Source: Antarctobacter aquimaris | GTDB lineage: Bacteria > Pseudomonadota > Alphaproteobacteria > Rhodobacterales > Rhodobacteraceae | Assembly: GCF_900184945.1 (NCBI RefSeq) | Contig: NZ_FXYF01000015.1 | Location: 1-64,000 of the forward strand | Reading direction: 5' to 3' | DNA: 64,000 nucleotides | Shown: one piece after another, positions 33,801 through 42,649 of the stretch | Layout: every line of letters begins with the position of its first letter | Numbering within the stretch: the first letter of the stretch is position 1 | Notes under the pieces: model-generated | Told to the model about the DNA's origin: nothing | Seen by the model: the letters and a program-made list of their open reading frames with translations, nothing else | Databases searched by the model: none | Program-made: the position numbers and the translations under genes

Positions 33801-33817
33801 GTCGTATCGGCGCACAT
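30812..33817 (-). CDS. ileS: isoleucyl-tRNA synthetase
   Basis: Charges tRNA-Ile; essential class I synthetase of 1001 residues. The HIGH motif is HLHIGH at residues 71-76 and the KMSKS loop is KMSKS at 681-685. The CP1 editing domain lies between them, and the C-terminal zinc finger has CQRCWK and CKRCNE. An internal insertion rich in Glu, Arg and Ala (about residues 230-265, DAERRAEAEAASEKREAEL) is a charged helix that many IleS proteins lack or vary. The ATG is preceded by a GAAGGA site. A candidate promoter with a leader of about 135 bases lies upstream. Confidence 0.97.
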   Translation of the reverse strand: MCADTTDTTLPDYKDTLSLPQTDFPMRAGLPKREPEWLARWEEIGVYDRLREKKGRPVFTLHDGPPYANGHLHIGHALNKVLKDFIVRSQQMMGKDARYIPGWDCHGLPIEWKIEQQYREKGQNKDEVDVVDFRQECRKFAEGWIDIQRAEFKRLGVTGNWAYPYLTMDYHAERVIAEEFQKFLMTGTLYQGSKPVMWSPVEKTALAEAEVEYHDHKSHTIWVMFRVVDAFSRDYLEGTGNEELDAERRAEAEAASEKREAELRSAKVVIWTTTPWTIPSNKAVAYNPEISYGLYEVTGTPDECWATVGDKYVLADKLAEEVLVKARLSDGQWTRVRDVSTDELGALTLAHPLRGAERANGFWDYDVPMIDGDHVTDEAGTGFVHTAPSHGQEDYDAFAKRNWMDRMTHNVGEESEFLPHVPLFAGLRVLDQKGKEGKANTAVIDALVAAGGLLARGRMTHSYPHSWRSKAPVIYRNTPQWFAAIDRAVGDGQDTYGQTIRERALTSINELVKFTPVSGQNRLRSMMEVRPDWVLSRQRAWGVPLTCFTKKGALPTDPDFLLKDAKVNARINEAFEAEGADAWYKPGAKERFLGNDYDPTEWEQVFDILDVWFDSGSTHAFVLRDRPDGSDDGIADLYLEGTDQHRGWFHSSMLQACGTMGRAPYRGVLTHGFTLDEKGNKMSKSLGNTVAPEDVTKQYGADILRLWVAQADYTADLRIGAEILKGTADGYRRLRNTMRYLLGAVAHFTEDQRVTPQDMPELERYILHRLAELDHAVREGYAAYDFQGVFQQLFNFCTVELSAFYFDIRKDALYCDGDTPRRRAARTVMDLLFHRLTTWLAPILVFTMEEVWLERFPGDSSSVHLQDIPDTPKDWLDEPLSAKWQMVRRARRAVTAALEVQRTDKVIGASLEAAPVVHVRDPEMLKALKAVAFEDVCITSDIVLTGDPMPNEAFRMPEIEGVGVVFEKAEGEKCQRCWKILPDVGTHAHPGTCKRCNEALG

Positions 33818-34230
33818 CTCGGGCGTCCTTCAAAAGTCGTCTTGGTCAGGAGGAGGGGGCGGCGCGACGTCTCATACGCCTTGTCCCGGCGGCTCGTATC
33901 CTCAGAGCGCCGGGCATGTAATTCGAATGAGGATCACGTGATACGTCATCTTGCGCGCCTTATAGGCCCGCAATCGGGTCAGGTAAAGTATCCCCGGCCT
34001 TCGGCGGGAACCCGCGTCGTGCGCGCGGCGGTTCGGCGGCAAATGGCCCGCATCCTGCCGGCGCGCGGGCTGCGCCGGGGGAACCCGCCGACGGGAATCG
34101 GCCGAAATGGCAACAGTTTACCGATGCGGGGCGCGCGCAACTGCGGGCTCTTGGCGCCCGGCGCCGCGGCCCCACGTGTCAGGTCAGGCGCCCCGATGAA
34201 ACGGGCGCGACAGCAGGAAAGGAAACGACC
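33818..34230. other. 413-base divergent region between ileS and the next gene
   Basis: No gene is supported here; open frames on the plus strand are extensions of antisense frames. It holds the ileS promoter candidate (33959-33987) and, close to the right end, AGGAAAGGAAA as the ribosome binding site for the gene at 34231. I looked for a T-box-like leader for ileS and did not see one. Confidence 0.6.
33959..33987 (-). promoter_or_regulatory. candidate ileS promoter
   Basis: On the minus strand TTTACC, a 17-base spacer, and TATAAG form a sigma-70-like promoter (four and five matches of six). Transcription would start near 33952, about 135 bases before the ileS ATG. Confidence 0.5.
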
Positions 34231-34554
34231 ATGGCCTATGAAACCCAGGACTCGACAAGACGGCACGGCACCGACAATGGCACCGCGCGCCGGACCGATA
34301 TCCGCATCGAAACGACCCGGGGCACGGGCGCCGCGGCGGTCGGCGCCGCGGTGGCGCTGGTGCTTGCCGTGGCGGTCATTGCGCTGATCGCGATCGGCCC
34401 CTCGTTCACCACCGACCGGGTGGCAGACCCGGCCACCGGGCCGGAGGTGACGATCGAGGCTCCGGCTCCGGCCGCGCCCACCGTCGATGACGCGCCGGCG
34501 CCCTCCGAAACGGCCGATCCGGCCGCAAACGACGCGGCCACGCCGGCGGACTGA
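34231..34554 (+). CDS. small single-pass membrane protein
   Basis: A 107-residue protein I do not recognise. It has a charged cytoplasmic N-terminus (about 35 residues, many Thr/Arg), one hydrophobic helix (GAAAVGAAVALVLAVAVIALIAIG), and a low-complexity tail rich in Ala, Pro, Asp and Glu on the far side. The ribosome binding site AGGAAAGGAA is strong and a stable hairpin follows the stop, so the gene is probably real and monocistronic. The tail looks like a flexible linker across the periplasm. No function can be assigned. Confidence 0.65.
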   Translation: MAYETQDSTRRHGTDNGTARRTDIRIETTRGTGAAAVGAAVALVLAVAVIALIAIGPSFTTDRVADPATGPEVTIEAPAPAAPTVDDAPAPSETADPAANDAATPAD

Positions 34555-34562
34555 GCCCGGCC

Positions 34563-34601
34563 CGCAGGCCCGGACAGGCCGCGCCCCCGTCCGGGCCTGC
34601 G
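34563..34601 (+). terminator. hairpin terminator of the small membrane protein gene
   Basis: A 13-base-pair stem, CGCAGGCCCGGAC / GTCCGGGCCTGCG, with a GC-rich 13-base loop. It starts 8 bases after the stop. No T tract follows. Confidence 0.6.
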
Positions 34602-34670
34602 TCAGTGCGTCCCTTGCGCCATCGAAGCTGTCTTGGTTTCCCTGTCCGCGGGAGACGAGAGGGCGAAGCG

Positions 34671-35843
34671 ATGGAGATTGCGGTAGCCGGGGCCGGCATG
34701 GGCGGCCTGGCGGTGGCCACGGCATTGTGCCAGGCGGGGCAACGGGTGGTGGTCTATGACCAGTTCGACCGCCCCGCGCCCGTGGGTTCCGGCCTCGTCG
34801 TGCAGCCGGTGGGTTTGCAGGTTCTGGACCGGATCGGCGCGCTGGACGCGGCGATGAAGCTGGGCAACCGCATCCACCGCATGCTGGGCCACGAGGCAGA
34901 GAGCGGCCGCCCGGTGCTGGACGTCGCCTACGACGCGCCCGGCGATCCGCGCTTTGGTCTGGCCATCCACCGCGCCGCGCTGTTCCAGGTGCTCTATGAT
35001 GCCGCGCAGGCCGCCGGCGTGCGCATCGTCCCCGGACACCGGGTGGTGGGGCGGGACGGCGCGCATCTGGTGTTTGAGTCGGGCCGCGAGGGCCCCTTTC
35101 GCCTGATCATCGACGCCACGGGCACCGGCTCGCCGCTGTCGCCGATGCGGGCGCGGCCGCTGGGCTACGGCGCGCTCTGGTCCACCGTTGACTGGCCCGA
35201 CGACACCCGCCTGCCGCGCAACGAGCTGCGCCAGGCCTACCGCCGCGCCGACCGCATGCTGGGCGTGCTGCCGGTCGGGCGGCTGCCCGGGCAGCGCGGG
35301 TTCAAGGCGGCGGTCTTCTGGTCGCTGCCGTCCGATGGCCACGCCGCCTGGCTGGATCGCGGGCTGGACGCCTGGCGCGCCGAGGCCGAGGCGCATTGGC
35401 CCGAATTCGCGCCCTTCACCGCGCAGATCACGCGGCCCGAGCAGATGACCATGGCGCGCTATGCCCATGGCACCCTGCGCCGGCCCTGGGGCGACGGCAT
35501 CGTCTACATCGGCGATTCGGCGCACCGTGCCAGCCCGCAGCTGGGGCAGGGGGCCAACATGGCGCTGCTGGACGCCTGGGCCTTTGCCACGGCCTACGAG
35601 CGGGCGCAGGGCGACGCCCAGGTGGCGGCCCAGTGGTATGGCCAGGCGCGGCGCTGGCACGTGCGCGGCTACCAGCTGATGAGTCGCCTTTTCAGGCCTC
35701 AATACCAGTCCGACAGCCGCGTCCTGCCGTTGCTGCGCGACCGCGTGCTGTACCCGGTTTCCACCGTCGGGCCGCTACCGCGCATCCTGACCCGGCTGGT
35801 CTGCGGCGACCTGTTGCCGCCGCTGGGCTCGCTGCCGTTCTGA
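34671..35843 (+). CDS. FAD-dependent aromatic-ring-type monooxygenase
   Basis: A flavoprotein hydroxylase of 390 residues. The dinucleotide motif is at the N-terminus (IAVAGAGMGGLAVATAL with the acceptor YDQF), a middle DG-like motif reads LIIDATGTGSP, and the GD motif is VYIGDSAHRASPQLGQGANM. This matches the para-hydroxybenzoate hydroxylase/UbiH superfamily. Such enzymes use NAD(P)H and O2 to hydroxylate aromatic or isoprenoid-quinone substrates. The start ATG at 34671 places the FAD motif right at the N-terminus as expected. There is no ubiquinone or aromatic operon around it, so the substrate is open. Confidence 0.88.
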   Translation: MEIAVAGAGMGGLAVATALCQAGQRVVVYDQFDRPAPVGSGLVVQPVGLQVLDRIGALDAAMKLGNRIHRMLGHEAESGRPVLDVAYDAPGDPRFGLAIHRAALFQVLYDAAQAAGVRIVPGHRVVGRDGAHLVFESGREGPFRLIIDATGTGSPLSPMRARPLGYGALWSTVDWPDDTRLPRNELRQAYRRADRMLGVLPVGRLPGQRGFKAAVFWSLPSDGHAAWLDRGLDAWRAEAEAHWPEFAPFTAQITRPEQMTMARYAHGTLRRPWGDGIVYIGDSAHRASPQLGQGANMALLDAWAFATAYERAQGDAQVAAQWYGQARRWHVRGYQLMSRLFRPQYQSDSRVLPLLRDRVLYPVSTVGPLPRILTRLVCGDLLPPLGSLPF

Positions 35844-35877
35844 CGCCCTGCGCAGACAGACCGCCGCCCCGTCCGGG

Positions 35878-38607
35878 TCACTCCGGCGGGGCCGCGCCTC
35901 CGGCGTGGCGCGCGGCGCGCACCTGGATCCAGCGGTTGAGCCAGGCCAGCCCGGCCAGCGACAGCCCCAGCAGCAGGAAGGAGAACACCCGCACCAACCC
36001 GGCCAGCCCCGAGATGTCGATCAGGAACACCTTGGCCACCGCCACCCCGATCACCAGCACCCCGGCCCGGCGCAGCCCGTTCGACCGCCGTGCGAGCGCC
36101 TGATAGAACAGACCCGCCCCCGCCAGCAGCAAGGCCACGGTATAGCTGTAAAGTTCGGGCTGCGAGATGCCATAGTCGGCCTGCATCGCCGCGCCGCCCT
36201 GCCAGGCGTGGCGGATCACCATCCCCAGCCAGAACAGCGCCAGCGCGCCGCCAGCGCCGCCAAGGGCGATCCGCAGCCCGCGCCGCAGATGCGCCAGGCG
36301 CCAGGCCCCCAGCATCAGCACGACGCCCGGCATCAGGTAGGCCGGGGCCAGCGTGTTGAGCAGCACGGGCCCGTGCACGGTCTGCGCCTCCAGCAGCGGG
36401 TTGCCAAAGCTCAGCGACAGCCCGACCATGCCCAGGCCGATCAGCCCGAACAGCACCGCCAGCGCGGCGCGCAGCCAGTACAGCGTCCCGCCCAGCCGGA
36501 TCCGTTCCAGCTGCGCCAGCATGGTGCCCAGCCAGATGGTCGCGTAGAGGCCCAGCGCCCAGTGCGCCTCGTCGTCGGCGGAGCCGACCAGCGCCTCGAT
36601 CGCGTGGAACAGGGTCAGGCTGACGGTCATGCCGCCGACCGACCAGGCCGCGCTTTCCAGGAACACGCGGGCACGGGGCCGGGGCCGCGCCGCGCTCAGC
36701 CACAGCGCCAGCAGCAGCGCCGCCAGCGTGCCGCCGTAGGCCGCCAGCATCTCCAGCACCGGCGCGTCGGTCGCCCAGTCCAGCCCGGGATCGACCACCA
36801 GCCGGTAGCCCAGCGCCACGATCCCCGCGGCGACAAAGCCCGTCATCGCCGGCAGGTCAAAGCGCCGGTCCAGCGCCGAGGCCGCCACCACCACCGCCGC
36901 CAGCGCCAGCGTCAACGCCGCATCGGTCAGCAGCACCGTCATCGCAAAGGCGAGACAGGCCAGCGCCGAGACGGTGGCCAGCGCCGGGCGCAGCCGGTCC
37001 GTGCCGTCCGCGCGGGCAAAGCGCGCCGCCAGGCCTACCATCAGCGCCGCCAGCGCCAGGGCGTGCAGCGCCCAGGGCCAGGCGCCCAGGACATCGCTTG
37101 CGCCCCAGGCGAATTCCAGCAGCAGGCCCATGACCGGGGCGATCAGCGCCGCGACGGCCGCCCAGGCCACGGCAAAGCGGCCCGGTTGCAGGCTGCGCCA
37201 GGCTGCGGCCAGGCCCGGGATTACCGCAGCCAGCAGGATCAGGGTAAAGTCCAGCGGCATCCGCTGTTCGGTCAGCCCTTCCTGCGCTGTCAGCCGCTCC
37301 GCCAGCGGGACCAGCCCCTGCACGTTCAACTCCGGCGCGGCGACCAGTGCCAGCAGGGTCAGCAGCGGCAGCGCCGCCAAATCCTGCAAGGCGGGCGCCC
37401 CGCGTGACCACAGGATCAACAGCACCGCCAGGCCCGCGTCCAGCCCCAGCGCCAGCCGCCAGGTCAGCGGCGACATCTGCGCCGCCCAACCCAGCGCAAG
37501 GCAGGCCGCGAGCAGCGTCCCCGCCGCCAGGATCACCGGAAAGATCGGCCGCCCCACGTCCTGCGTCCCGGCAACGGCTTCGGTCACGCAGGGGCCGTCC
37601 TGGTCGGGAAACAGCGCCCGCGCGGGGATCAGCACCACCATCAGCACCAGCGCCACGGCATAGAGGGCAAAGGCGGCGGTCAGCGTCTCGTTGCCCGGCT
37701 CCACCAGCCGCAGCAGGACACCGGTCAGGCCACCGCCGACCACCGACAGCACGCTGACCCAGGCCCAGCGCCGCAGCGTGTCGATGCCCAGCCCCAGCCC
37801 GGTCAGCACGGCGAAGTACACCAGCAGCCACTGCGGCTGATCGCTTTCACCGCCCACGAGGAAGGGTGCTGCCATGCCGCCGACGATGCCGATGGCCGCC
37901 AGCAGCGGACCATGCCGCCAGCCCAGCCACAGCGCAAAGAGCGCGATGCCAAACAGCGCGGCCAGCGCCGGGCCGGGGGCAACGAGGTCATAGAGCAGCC
38001 GCGCGGCCAATACTCCGCCCATCAGCGACACGAGGCCCGCGCCGGACAGCACCGAGGGCAGGTAGGCCGTGGCGCTCTCCACGTCATCGCCATAGCGCCG
38101 GCGGATCCATTCGCCCCCGCCGATCAGCGCACCGCCGAACAGCAGCGCGGCGATGACCCGGGCGCGCGGCGTCAGCAGCCCCGTCTCGATGCCGTATTGC
38201 ACGAGAAAGATGCCCGACAGCGCCAGCGAGACGGCGGCGACGGCGTAGAACCAGTTGTCCCGCAGCCAGCCCGCCAGCCGGTCAACTGCGCTGGGGCCGC
38301 TGGGCGCGGGCGGCGGGGTGGGCGCTGCTGCGCGGGCCGCCACCGCGTCCGGCCAGGCCGGTGGCGCGGCGGGCGCGGCCGTCTCGACCTCGGGCACGGC
38401 GGGCGCGCTCTCCGGCATGGGGGCCGGCGCGGTTTGCGGCCGGGTGTCGGGCGCGGGGCGCGGTCTGGCCTCCCGTTGCAGCGCATCCGTGATGACGCGC
38501 AACTCGCGAACCTCCCGGCTCAGACGGGCGTGGCCGATGATCAGGATGATCACGGCAACCGGAATGGCCAGGACCGCAAGGCCCAGCAAGACAATCAGCG
38601 CTTCCAT
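35878..38607 (-). CDS. DUF2339-family polytopic membrane protein
   Basis: A very hydrophobic inner-membrane protein of 909 residues with more than twenty predicted helices. The N-terminus is an anchor (MEALIVLLGLAVLAIPVAVI) followed by a cytoplasmic linker rich in Pro, Ala and Glu (about residues 40-100), then the block SAVDRLAGWLRDNWFYAVA, which is the typical entry to DUF2339. Function is unknown in the family; envelope or polysaccharide roles have been suggested without proof. It converges with the FAD monooxygenase gene and is about 140 bases from the TIGR01620-type gene upstream on the same strand. Confidence 0.85.
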   Translation of the reverse strand: MEALIVLLGLAVLAIPVAVIILIIGHARLSREVRELRVITDALQREARPRPAPDTRPQTAPAPMPESAPAVPEVETAAPAAPPAWPDAVAARAAAPTPPPAPSGPSAVDRLAGWLRDNWFYAVAAVSLALSGIFLVQYGIETGLLTPRARVIAALLFGGALIGGGEWIRRRYGDDVESATAYLPSVLSGAGLVSLMGGVLAARLLYDLVAPGPALAALFGIALFALWLGWRHGPLLAAIGIVGGMAAPFLVGGESDQPQWLLVYFAVLTGLGLGIDTLRRWAWVSVLSVVGGGLTGVLLRLVEPGNETLTAAFALYAVALVLMVVLIPARALFPDQDGPCVTEAVAGTQDVGRPIFPVILAAGTLLAACLALGWAAQMSPLTWRLALGLDAGLAVLLILWSRGAPALQDLAALPLLTLLALVAAPELNVQGLVPLAERLTAQEGLTEQRMPLDFTLILLAAVIPGLAAAWRSLQPGRFAVAWAAVAALIAPVMGLLLEFAWGASDVLGAWPWALHALALAALMVGLAARFARADGTDRLRPALATVSALACLAFAMTVLLTDAALTLALAAVVVAASALDRRFDLPAMTGFVAAGIVALGYRLVVDPGLDWATDAPVLEMLAAYGGTLAALLLALWLSAARPRPRARVFLESAAWSVGGMTVSLTLFHAIEALVGSADDEAHWALGLYATIWLGTMLAQLERIRLGGTLYWLRAALAVLFGLIGLGMVGLSLSFGNPLLEAQTVHGPVLLNTLAPAYLMPGVVLMLGAWRLAHLRRGLRIALGGAGGALALFWLGMVIRHAWQGGAAMQADYGISQPELYSYTVALLLAGAGLFYQALARRSNGLRRAGVLVIGVAVAKVFLIDISGLAGLVRVFSFLLLGLSLAGLAWLNRWIQVRAARHAGGAAPPE

Positions 38608-38743
38608 GAATGTGCGGACTCCGAACGCGTTTTTTGCACTCTACGCGGGCGCGTGGCGAAAACACAGGTGGGGTTTTACCCACTTCGCACATGCGCGGCG
38701 CGTCACTCGGGCCGGACCGCGACCCCGCAAGATGTAGGCCGGG

Positions 38744-39757
38744 TCAGCCCTTGTCCTGCATGATCAGACCGCTCAGGCTGGTCCGGATGATCGCCCGGAC
38801 CGAGGGGCGGCGTCCCTTGCCAAAGGGCAGCGGTCGGCAGACCTCCATCGCGGCGACGCCCACCCGCGCGGTCAGGGCGCCGTTCACCATGCCCTCGCCG
38901 AACCGGCGCGACAGCTTGCCCAGCAGGCCGCCGCCCAGGATCGGCTCCAGCATGTCATCGCCGATGGCCACCGCCCCGGTGGCGACCAGATGGGACATCA
39001 CCACCCGCGTCAGCCGCCAGCTGCCCAGCGTGCCGGACCGCCCGCCGTAGATCTCGGCGATGCGGCGGATCATCCGCAGGTTCGCGGTCAGGGCGGCCGC
39101 CACGTCCGCCAGCGCCAGCGGCACCAGCGCGGTCACCGTCGCCACCTGCCGCGCCGCCGCCTCCACCTCGCGCCGCGCGGCGGCGTCGAGCGGGGCCAGA
39201 AGCTCGGTCTCGGCATGGGTCAGCAGTCCCGCCGCGTCAAAGATATCGCCCTTGCGCTCTTCCAGCCGCTCGCGCCCCCAGCGGGTGTCCTCGCGCCCCT
39301 TGTAGAGCTTTACCAGGTCATCGGTCAGCTTGCGCGCGGCGCCGAGATCCTCGTCGGCCAGCGCGGTCGCGGCGGCATGGTGCAGCGCATCGATCCGCGT
39401 CAGGCGCGAAAAGACGGCCAACTCCTTTATTGCGATCAGTATGCAGACCAGCACGAACAGCGCAAAGAGCGCAGCCACCGCCCAGCCCAGCACCGGCGAA
39501 CTGGCGATCAACCCGGTGACGAAGTTCCAGGCCGCGATCGACGCCAGCGTGCCCACCAGCGCCAGCAGCAGCCGCCAGAACCAGCGCGCCAGCGGCGATC
39601 CGGGACGCGCGGCCAGCACCGCGGCGGTTGTCATCGCCGCGCCCTGCGGCGGCGGCAGGTGCGGTTCGGGCACCGGCGGCGCGGTGGCCGGGCTGGGCGC
39701 CTCGGTGCCGTCGTCCTGCAATTCGATCAGGACGGGACCCTTCGGGGGGGTGCTCAT
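38744..39757 (-). CDS. YcjF/TIGR01620-family membrane protein
   Basis: A 337-residue inner-membrane protein. A cytoplasmic proline-rich N-terminus (about 60 residues) precedes two helices (LLLALVGTLASIAAWNFVTG and AVAALFALFVLVCILIAIKE). The soluble domain ends with the family motif region GLLGKLSRRFGEGMVNGALTARVGVAAMEVCRPLPF. In enterobacteria ycjF follows ycjX; here ycjX is two genes upstream in the same operon. The ATG at 39757 overlaps the stop of the GNAT gene as ATGA and has AGGAG upstream. The function is unknown; stress response is suspected for the ycjX-ycjF pair. Confidence 0.85.
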   Translation of the reverse strand: MSTPPKGPVLIELQDDGTEAPSPATAPPVPEPHLPPPQGAAMTTAAVLAARPGSPLARWFWRLLLALVGTLASIAAWNFVTGLIASSPVLGWAVAALFALFVLVCILIAIKELAVFSRLTRIDALHHAAATALADEDLGAARKLTDDLVKLYKGREDTRWGRERLEERKGDIFDAAGLLTHAETELLAPLDAAARREVEAAARQVATVTALVPLALADVAAALTANLRMIRRIAEIYGGRSGTLGSWRLTRVVMSHLVATGAVAIGDDMLEPILGGGLLGKLSRRFGEGMVNGALTARVGVAAMEVCRPLPFGKGRRPSVRAIIRTSLSGLIMQDKG

Positions 39758-40257
39758 GTCTGGGACTCCTGGAAGGATGCGGCGTGGGTGTGCGCGGCCG
39801 AGGCGGCCACGCCGGGCCGCTGCCAGCGATAGTGGATGTCGGGCAGGCCTTCCTCGTTGTCGCCGCGGGTGCGGTCGACCTCGACAAAGCCGTGGCGCAG
39901 GTAGAACCGCTGCGCGCCAAGGTTCCTCTCGAAGGTCCAGAGGTCCAGCCTTGGGCACCGGGCCTGGGCATCGCGCAGCAGCGCCGCCCCCAGGCCGCGC
40001 CGCTGGAACCGGCTGGCAACGAACAGCGCATGGATGAAGTCGCCCTCGCGGGCGATGAAACCGCGGGTTTCCTCGTCGCAGTCCGCCACCGTGACCCAGC
40101 CCCGGTCGATCAGCAGGCCGGCATGGGCGATGTCCTCGGCGCCGGAATGCAGGCGCGGTTTCCAGGCGCGGGCGGTGACGGCCTCGGTGATCATCGCGCC
40201 CAGCTTGCCGGCGTCGGCGGGATCGGCCCTGCGCAGGGCTATGACCGGCGCGCTCAC
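39754..40257 (-). CDS. GNAT-family N-acetyltransferase between ycjX- and ycjF-like genes
   Basis: A cytoplasmic acetyltransferase of 167 residues. IALRRADPADAGKLGAMI is the first strand and helix, FIHALFVASRFQRRGLGAAL is the acetyl-CoA-binding loop, and LGAQRFYLRHGFVEVDRTRG is the C-terminal part. Start and stop each overlap a neighbour as ATGA, so it is tightly embedded between ycjX and the ycjF-like gene. The acceptor substrate is unknown. The arrangement suggests that acetylation serves, or merely hitchhikes with, the YcjX/YcjF function. Confidence 0.85.
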   Translation of the reverse strand: MSAPVIALRRADPADAGKLGAMITEAVTARAWKPRLHSGAEDIAHAGLLIDRGWVTVADCDEETRGFIAREGDFIHALFVASRFQRRGLGAALLRDAQARCPRLDLWTFERNLGAQRFYLRHGFVEVDRTRGDNEEGLPDIHYRWQRPGVAASAAHTHAASFQESQT

Positions 40258-41669
40258 AGCCGGTCCCCGATCAGGAACTGCGCGGCGCGGTCCAGCCGGA
40301 TGTGCGGCGGCCCTTCGCCCGGTTTCAGGGTCAGCTGCGCGGGGGCAAAGTTCATCACGCCGTAATCCTGGTCCAGCCAGCTTTCCTGCCCCGCTCGGGC
40401 CGGTCCCAGCAGGTGCGCGGGGTCTTCGGGCAGTTCGCCGGGGTAGAAGGCCGCCTGCTTGCCGCTGTCCAGCAGGGTGCCGCGCACGCAGGGCAGGTCC
40501 TGCCCGCCATGTTGCAGGGTCTGTTCCGTGGTGGCGCGCAGCGCGGCGATGGACATCGCCTGGGTCTGTGCCCCGGCAAAGCGCGCGCGTTCGCGCGCGT
40601 CACGCGTCAGCGCCTCCATGATGGCGGTCAGTCTGCCGTGCTGGAGGTGGTGCAGGTGGTCGGCCTTGGTGGCGGCAAAGAGGATCTTTTCCACCCGCTT
40701 GCCCAGGAAAAGGCTGGTCAGGAAGGCATTGGCGCCCGGCCGGAAGGCGGCGAGGATGTCGGCCAGCGTCTGGCGCAGGTCCTCCACGGCGCGTGGCCCG
40801 GCATGGATCGCGCCCAGCGCATCGACCAGCACGATCTGCCGGTCGATACGGCTGAAATGGTCGCGAAAGAAGGGTTTGACCACGCGCGCCTTGTAGCTGT
40901 CAAAGCGTCGCTCGAACTCGCGCCACAGCGCGCGCCGACCAGCGCCGGGGTTCGGTGGCAATGGGGCAAAGGTCAGCACGGGTGAGCCTTCAAGCTCGCC
41001 CGGCAGCAGGAACCGGCCCGGCGAGCAGTCCGAAAAGCCCGCCTTGCGCGCGGCGTGCAGCGATGCGGTGTAGGCCTGCGCCAGCGCGCGCGCGCGGGTT
41101 TCGTCGAGATCCTGGCCGCTGTCCTCGGCCTGCAACTGTGCCAGCAGGTCCGCACCGCCGGGACGCAGCGGCAGGCGGGTCAGCATGTCCTTGGACCAGT
41201 CGGCATAGGATTTATCCAGCAGCGAGAGGTCCAGCAGCCATTCGCCCGGGTAGTCGACGATGTCGAGGTGCAGCGTGCGTGGCCCTTGCAGGCCCGCCAG
41301 CAGCCCGGCCGGGCGGATGCGCAGCGACAGGCGCAGCTCGGACACGGCGCGGGTGCTGTCGGGCCAGTGCGGCACGCGCGCGGTGAGCGCGGCGAGATGG
41401 GTTTCGTAGTCGAAACGCGGCAGCGTGTCGTCGGGCTGCGGTTGCAGGAAGGCCGACAGGATGCGGCCTTCGCCCTGCGCGACCAGCTGGGGCATGCGGT
41501 CCCGGTCCATCAGGTTGGCCACCAGCGAGGTGATGAACACCGTCTTGCCGGCGCGCGACAGCCCGGTGACGCCAAGACGCAGGGTCGGCTCGAAGAAGGT
41601 TTCCGACAGCGTGCCGGTGACGTTTTCAACGCTGCGGGCGAGCGTGTCGGCGATCGTGCCAATGACCAT
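40254..41669 (-). CDS. YcjX-family P-loop protein (DUF463)
   Basis: A 471-residue predicted GTPase-like ATPase. The P-loop GLSRAGKT is at residues 36-43. Other family blocks are [19 protein letters not shown] (Walker B-like, with DYPGEW), [20 protein letters not shown] and [16 protein letters not shown]. The N-terminal [20 protein letters not shown] is the usual entry. The gene leads the operon ycjX-GNAT-ycjF. YcjX proteins are linked to envelope or heat stress in other bacteria and their biochemical role remains unclear. It is divergent from truA with about 150 bases between. Confidence 0.93.
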   Translation of the reverse strand: MVIGTIADTLARSVENVTGTLSETFFEPTLRLGVTGLSRAGKTVFITSLVANLMDRDRMPQLVAQGEGRILSAFLQPQPDDTLPRFDYETHLAALTARVPHWPDSTRAVSELRLSLRIRPAGLLAGLQGPRTLHLDIVDYPGEWLLDLSLLDKSYADWSKDMLTRLPLRPGGADLLAQLQAEDSGQDLDETRARALAQAYTASLHAARKAGFSDCSPGRFLLPGELEGSPVLTFAPLPPNPGAGRRALWREFERRFDSYKARVVKPFFRDHFSRIDRQIVLVDALGAIHAGPRAVEDLRQTLADILAAFRPGANAFLTSLFLGKRVEKILFAATKADHLHHLQHGRLTAIMEALTRDARERARFAGAQTQAMSIAALRATTEQTLQHGGQDLPCVRGTLLDSGKQAAFYPGELPEDPAHLLGPARAGQESWLDQDYGVMNFAPAQLTLKPGEGPPHIRLDRAAQFLIGDRL

Positions 41670-41824
41670 GCGGCTGGGGCCTTGTCCTGCGGTTCGGGGC
41701 TAACCTAGTCATTGCGGCGGCGGGGGGCCAGTGTCGGGCAGGGGGGAATCTGGCCGATGTTGCGCCCCGCGCGCGGCGCGCGACGGGATTGAACTGGCGC
41801 CGACACGCGGATAGGACGCGGCGC

Positions 41825-42592
41825 ATGCCCAGGTACGCGCTCTTGGTGGAATACGACGGACGGCCCTTTGCGGGCTGGCAGCGGCAGGCCGACCTGCCGT
41901 CGGTGCAGGGCGCCATCGAGGACGCCCTGGCGCGGCTGGAGCCGCGCGCGCACACCATCGCCGCCGCCGGGCGCACCGATACCGGGGTTCATGCGCGCGG
42001 GCAGGTGGCGCATTGCGACATGGCCAAGGACTGGGCGCCGTTCCGCCTGTCGGAGGCGCTGAACCACCATCTGAAGCCCTTGCCGGTGGCGATCCGCGCC
42101 GTGGCTCGGGTGGCTGACGACTGGCACGCGCGCTTTTCGGCGGTCGAACGGCGCTACCTGTTCCGCCTGCTGATGCGGCGCGCGCCGGCGACGCTGGAGG
42201 CCGGGCAGGTCTGGCGGGTCAATCACGCGCTGGACGTCGATGCGATGCGCGCCGGGGCGGCGAACCTGGTCGGCCTGCATGATTTCACGACGTTCCGCGC
42301 GTCCCTGTGCCAGGCGAAATCGCCGGTCAAGACGCTGGACGAGATCCGCATCGAGGCGGTCGAGGGGCTGGCCGGGCCGGAGGTGCAGTTCCACCTGCGC
42401 GCGCGGTCCTTCCTGCACAATCAGGTGCGCTCCATCGTCGGCACGCTGGAGCGGGTAGGCGCGGGGGCCTGGGCGCCGGAGGACGTCAAGCACGCGCTCG
42501 ACGCGCGCGACCGCGCGGCCTGCGGGCCGGTCTGTCCGCCGGACGGGCTGAGCCTGATGGGGGTGGGCTATCCCGAGGATCCCTTCGCCTGA
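41825..42592 (+). CDS. truA: tRNA pseudouridine(38-40) synthase
   Basis: Converts U38, U39 and U40 in the anticodon stem of tRNAs to pseudouridine. It has 255 residues, normal for the family. The catalytic Asp is D52 in [11 protein letters not shown]; other signatures are [21 protein letters not shown] at the start, [15 protein letters not shown], and the C-terminal [17 protein letters not shown]. The start ATG 41825 matches the family N-terminus. The 42593-42649 gap to the convergent PhyH gene is short and has no clear terminator. Confidence 0.96.
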   Translation: MPRYALLVEYDGRPFAGWQRQADLPSVQGAIEDALARLEPRAHTIAAAGRTDTGVHARGQVAHCDMAKDWAPFRLSEALNHHLKPLPVAIRAVARVADDWHARFSAVERRYLFRLLMRRAPATLEAGQVWRVNHALDVDAMRAGAANLVGLHDFTTFRASLCQAKSPVKTLDEIRIEAVEGLAGPEVQFHLRARSFLHNQVRSIVGTLERVGAGAWAPEDVKHALDARDRAACGPVCPPDGLSLMGVGYPEDPFA

Positions 42593-42649
42593 ACGCGGGG
42601 GGATCTGCTTCAAGGCTCACCAGAAAACAGGCCCTCCGGCGGGTGATGC

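Noticed and set aside
33818-34230. A T-box or other riboswitch in front of ileS
   Set aside because: No T-box specifier or antiterminator sequence is visible, and only a promoter-like element could be supported.
31961-34387. 808-codon open frame on the plus strand
   Set aside because: It is antisense to ileS over most of its length and has no recognisable motif.
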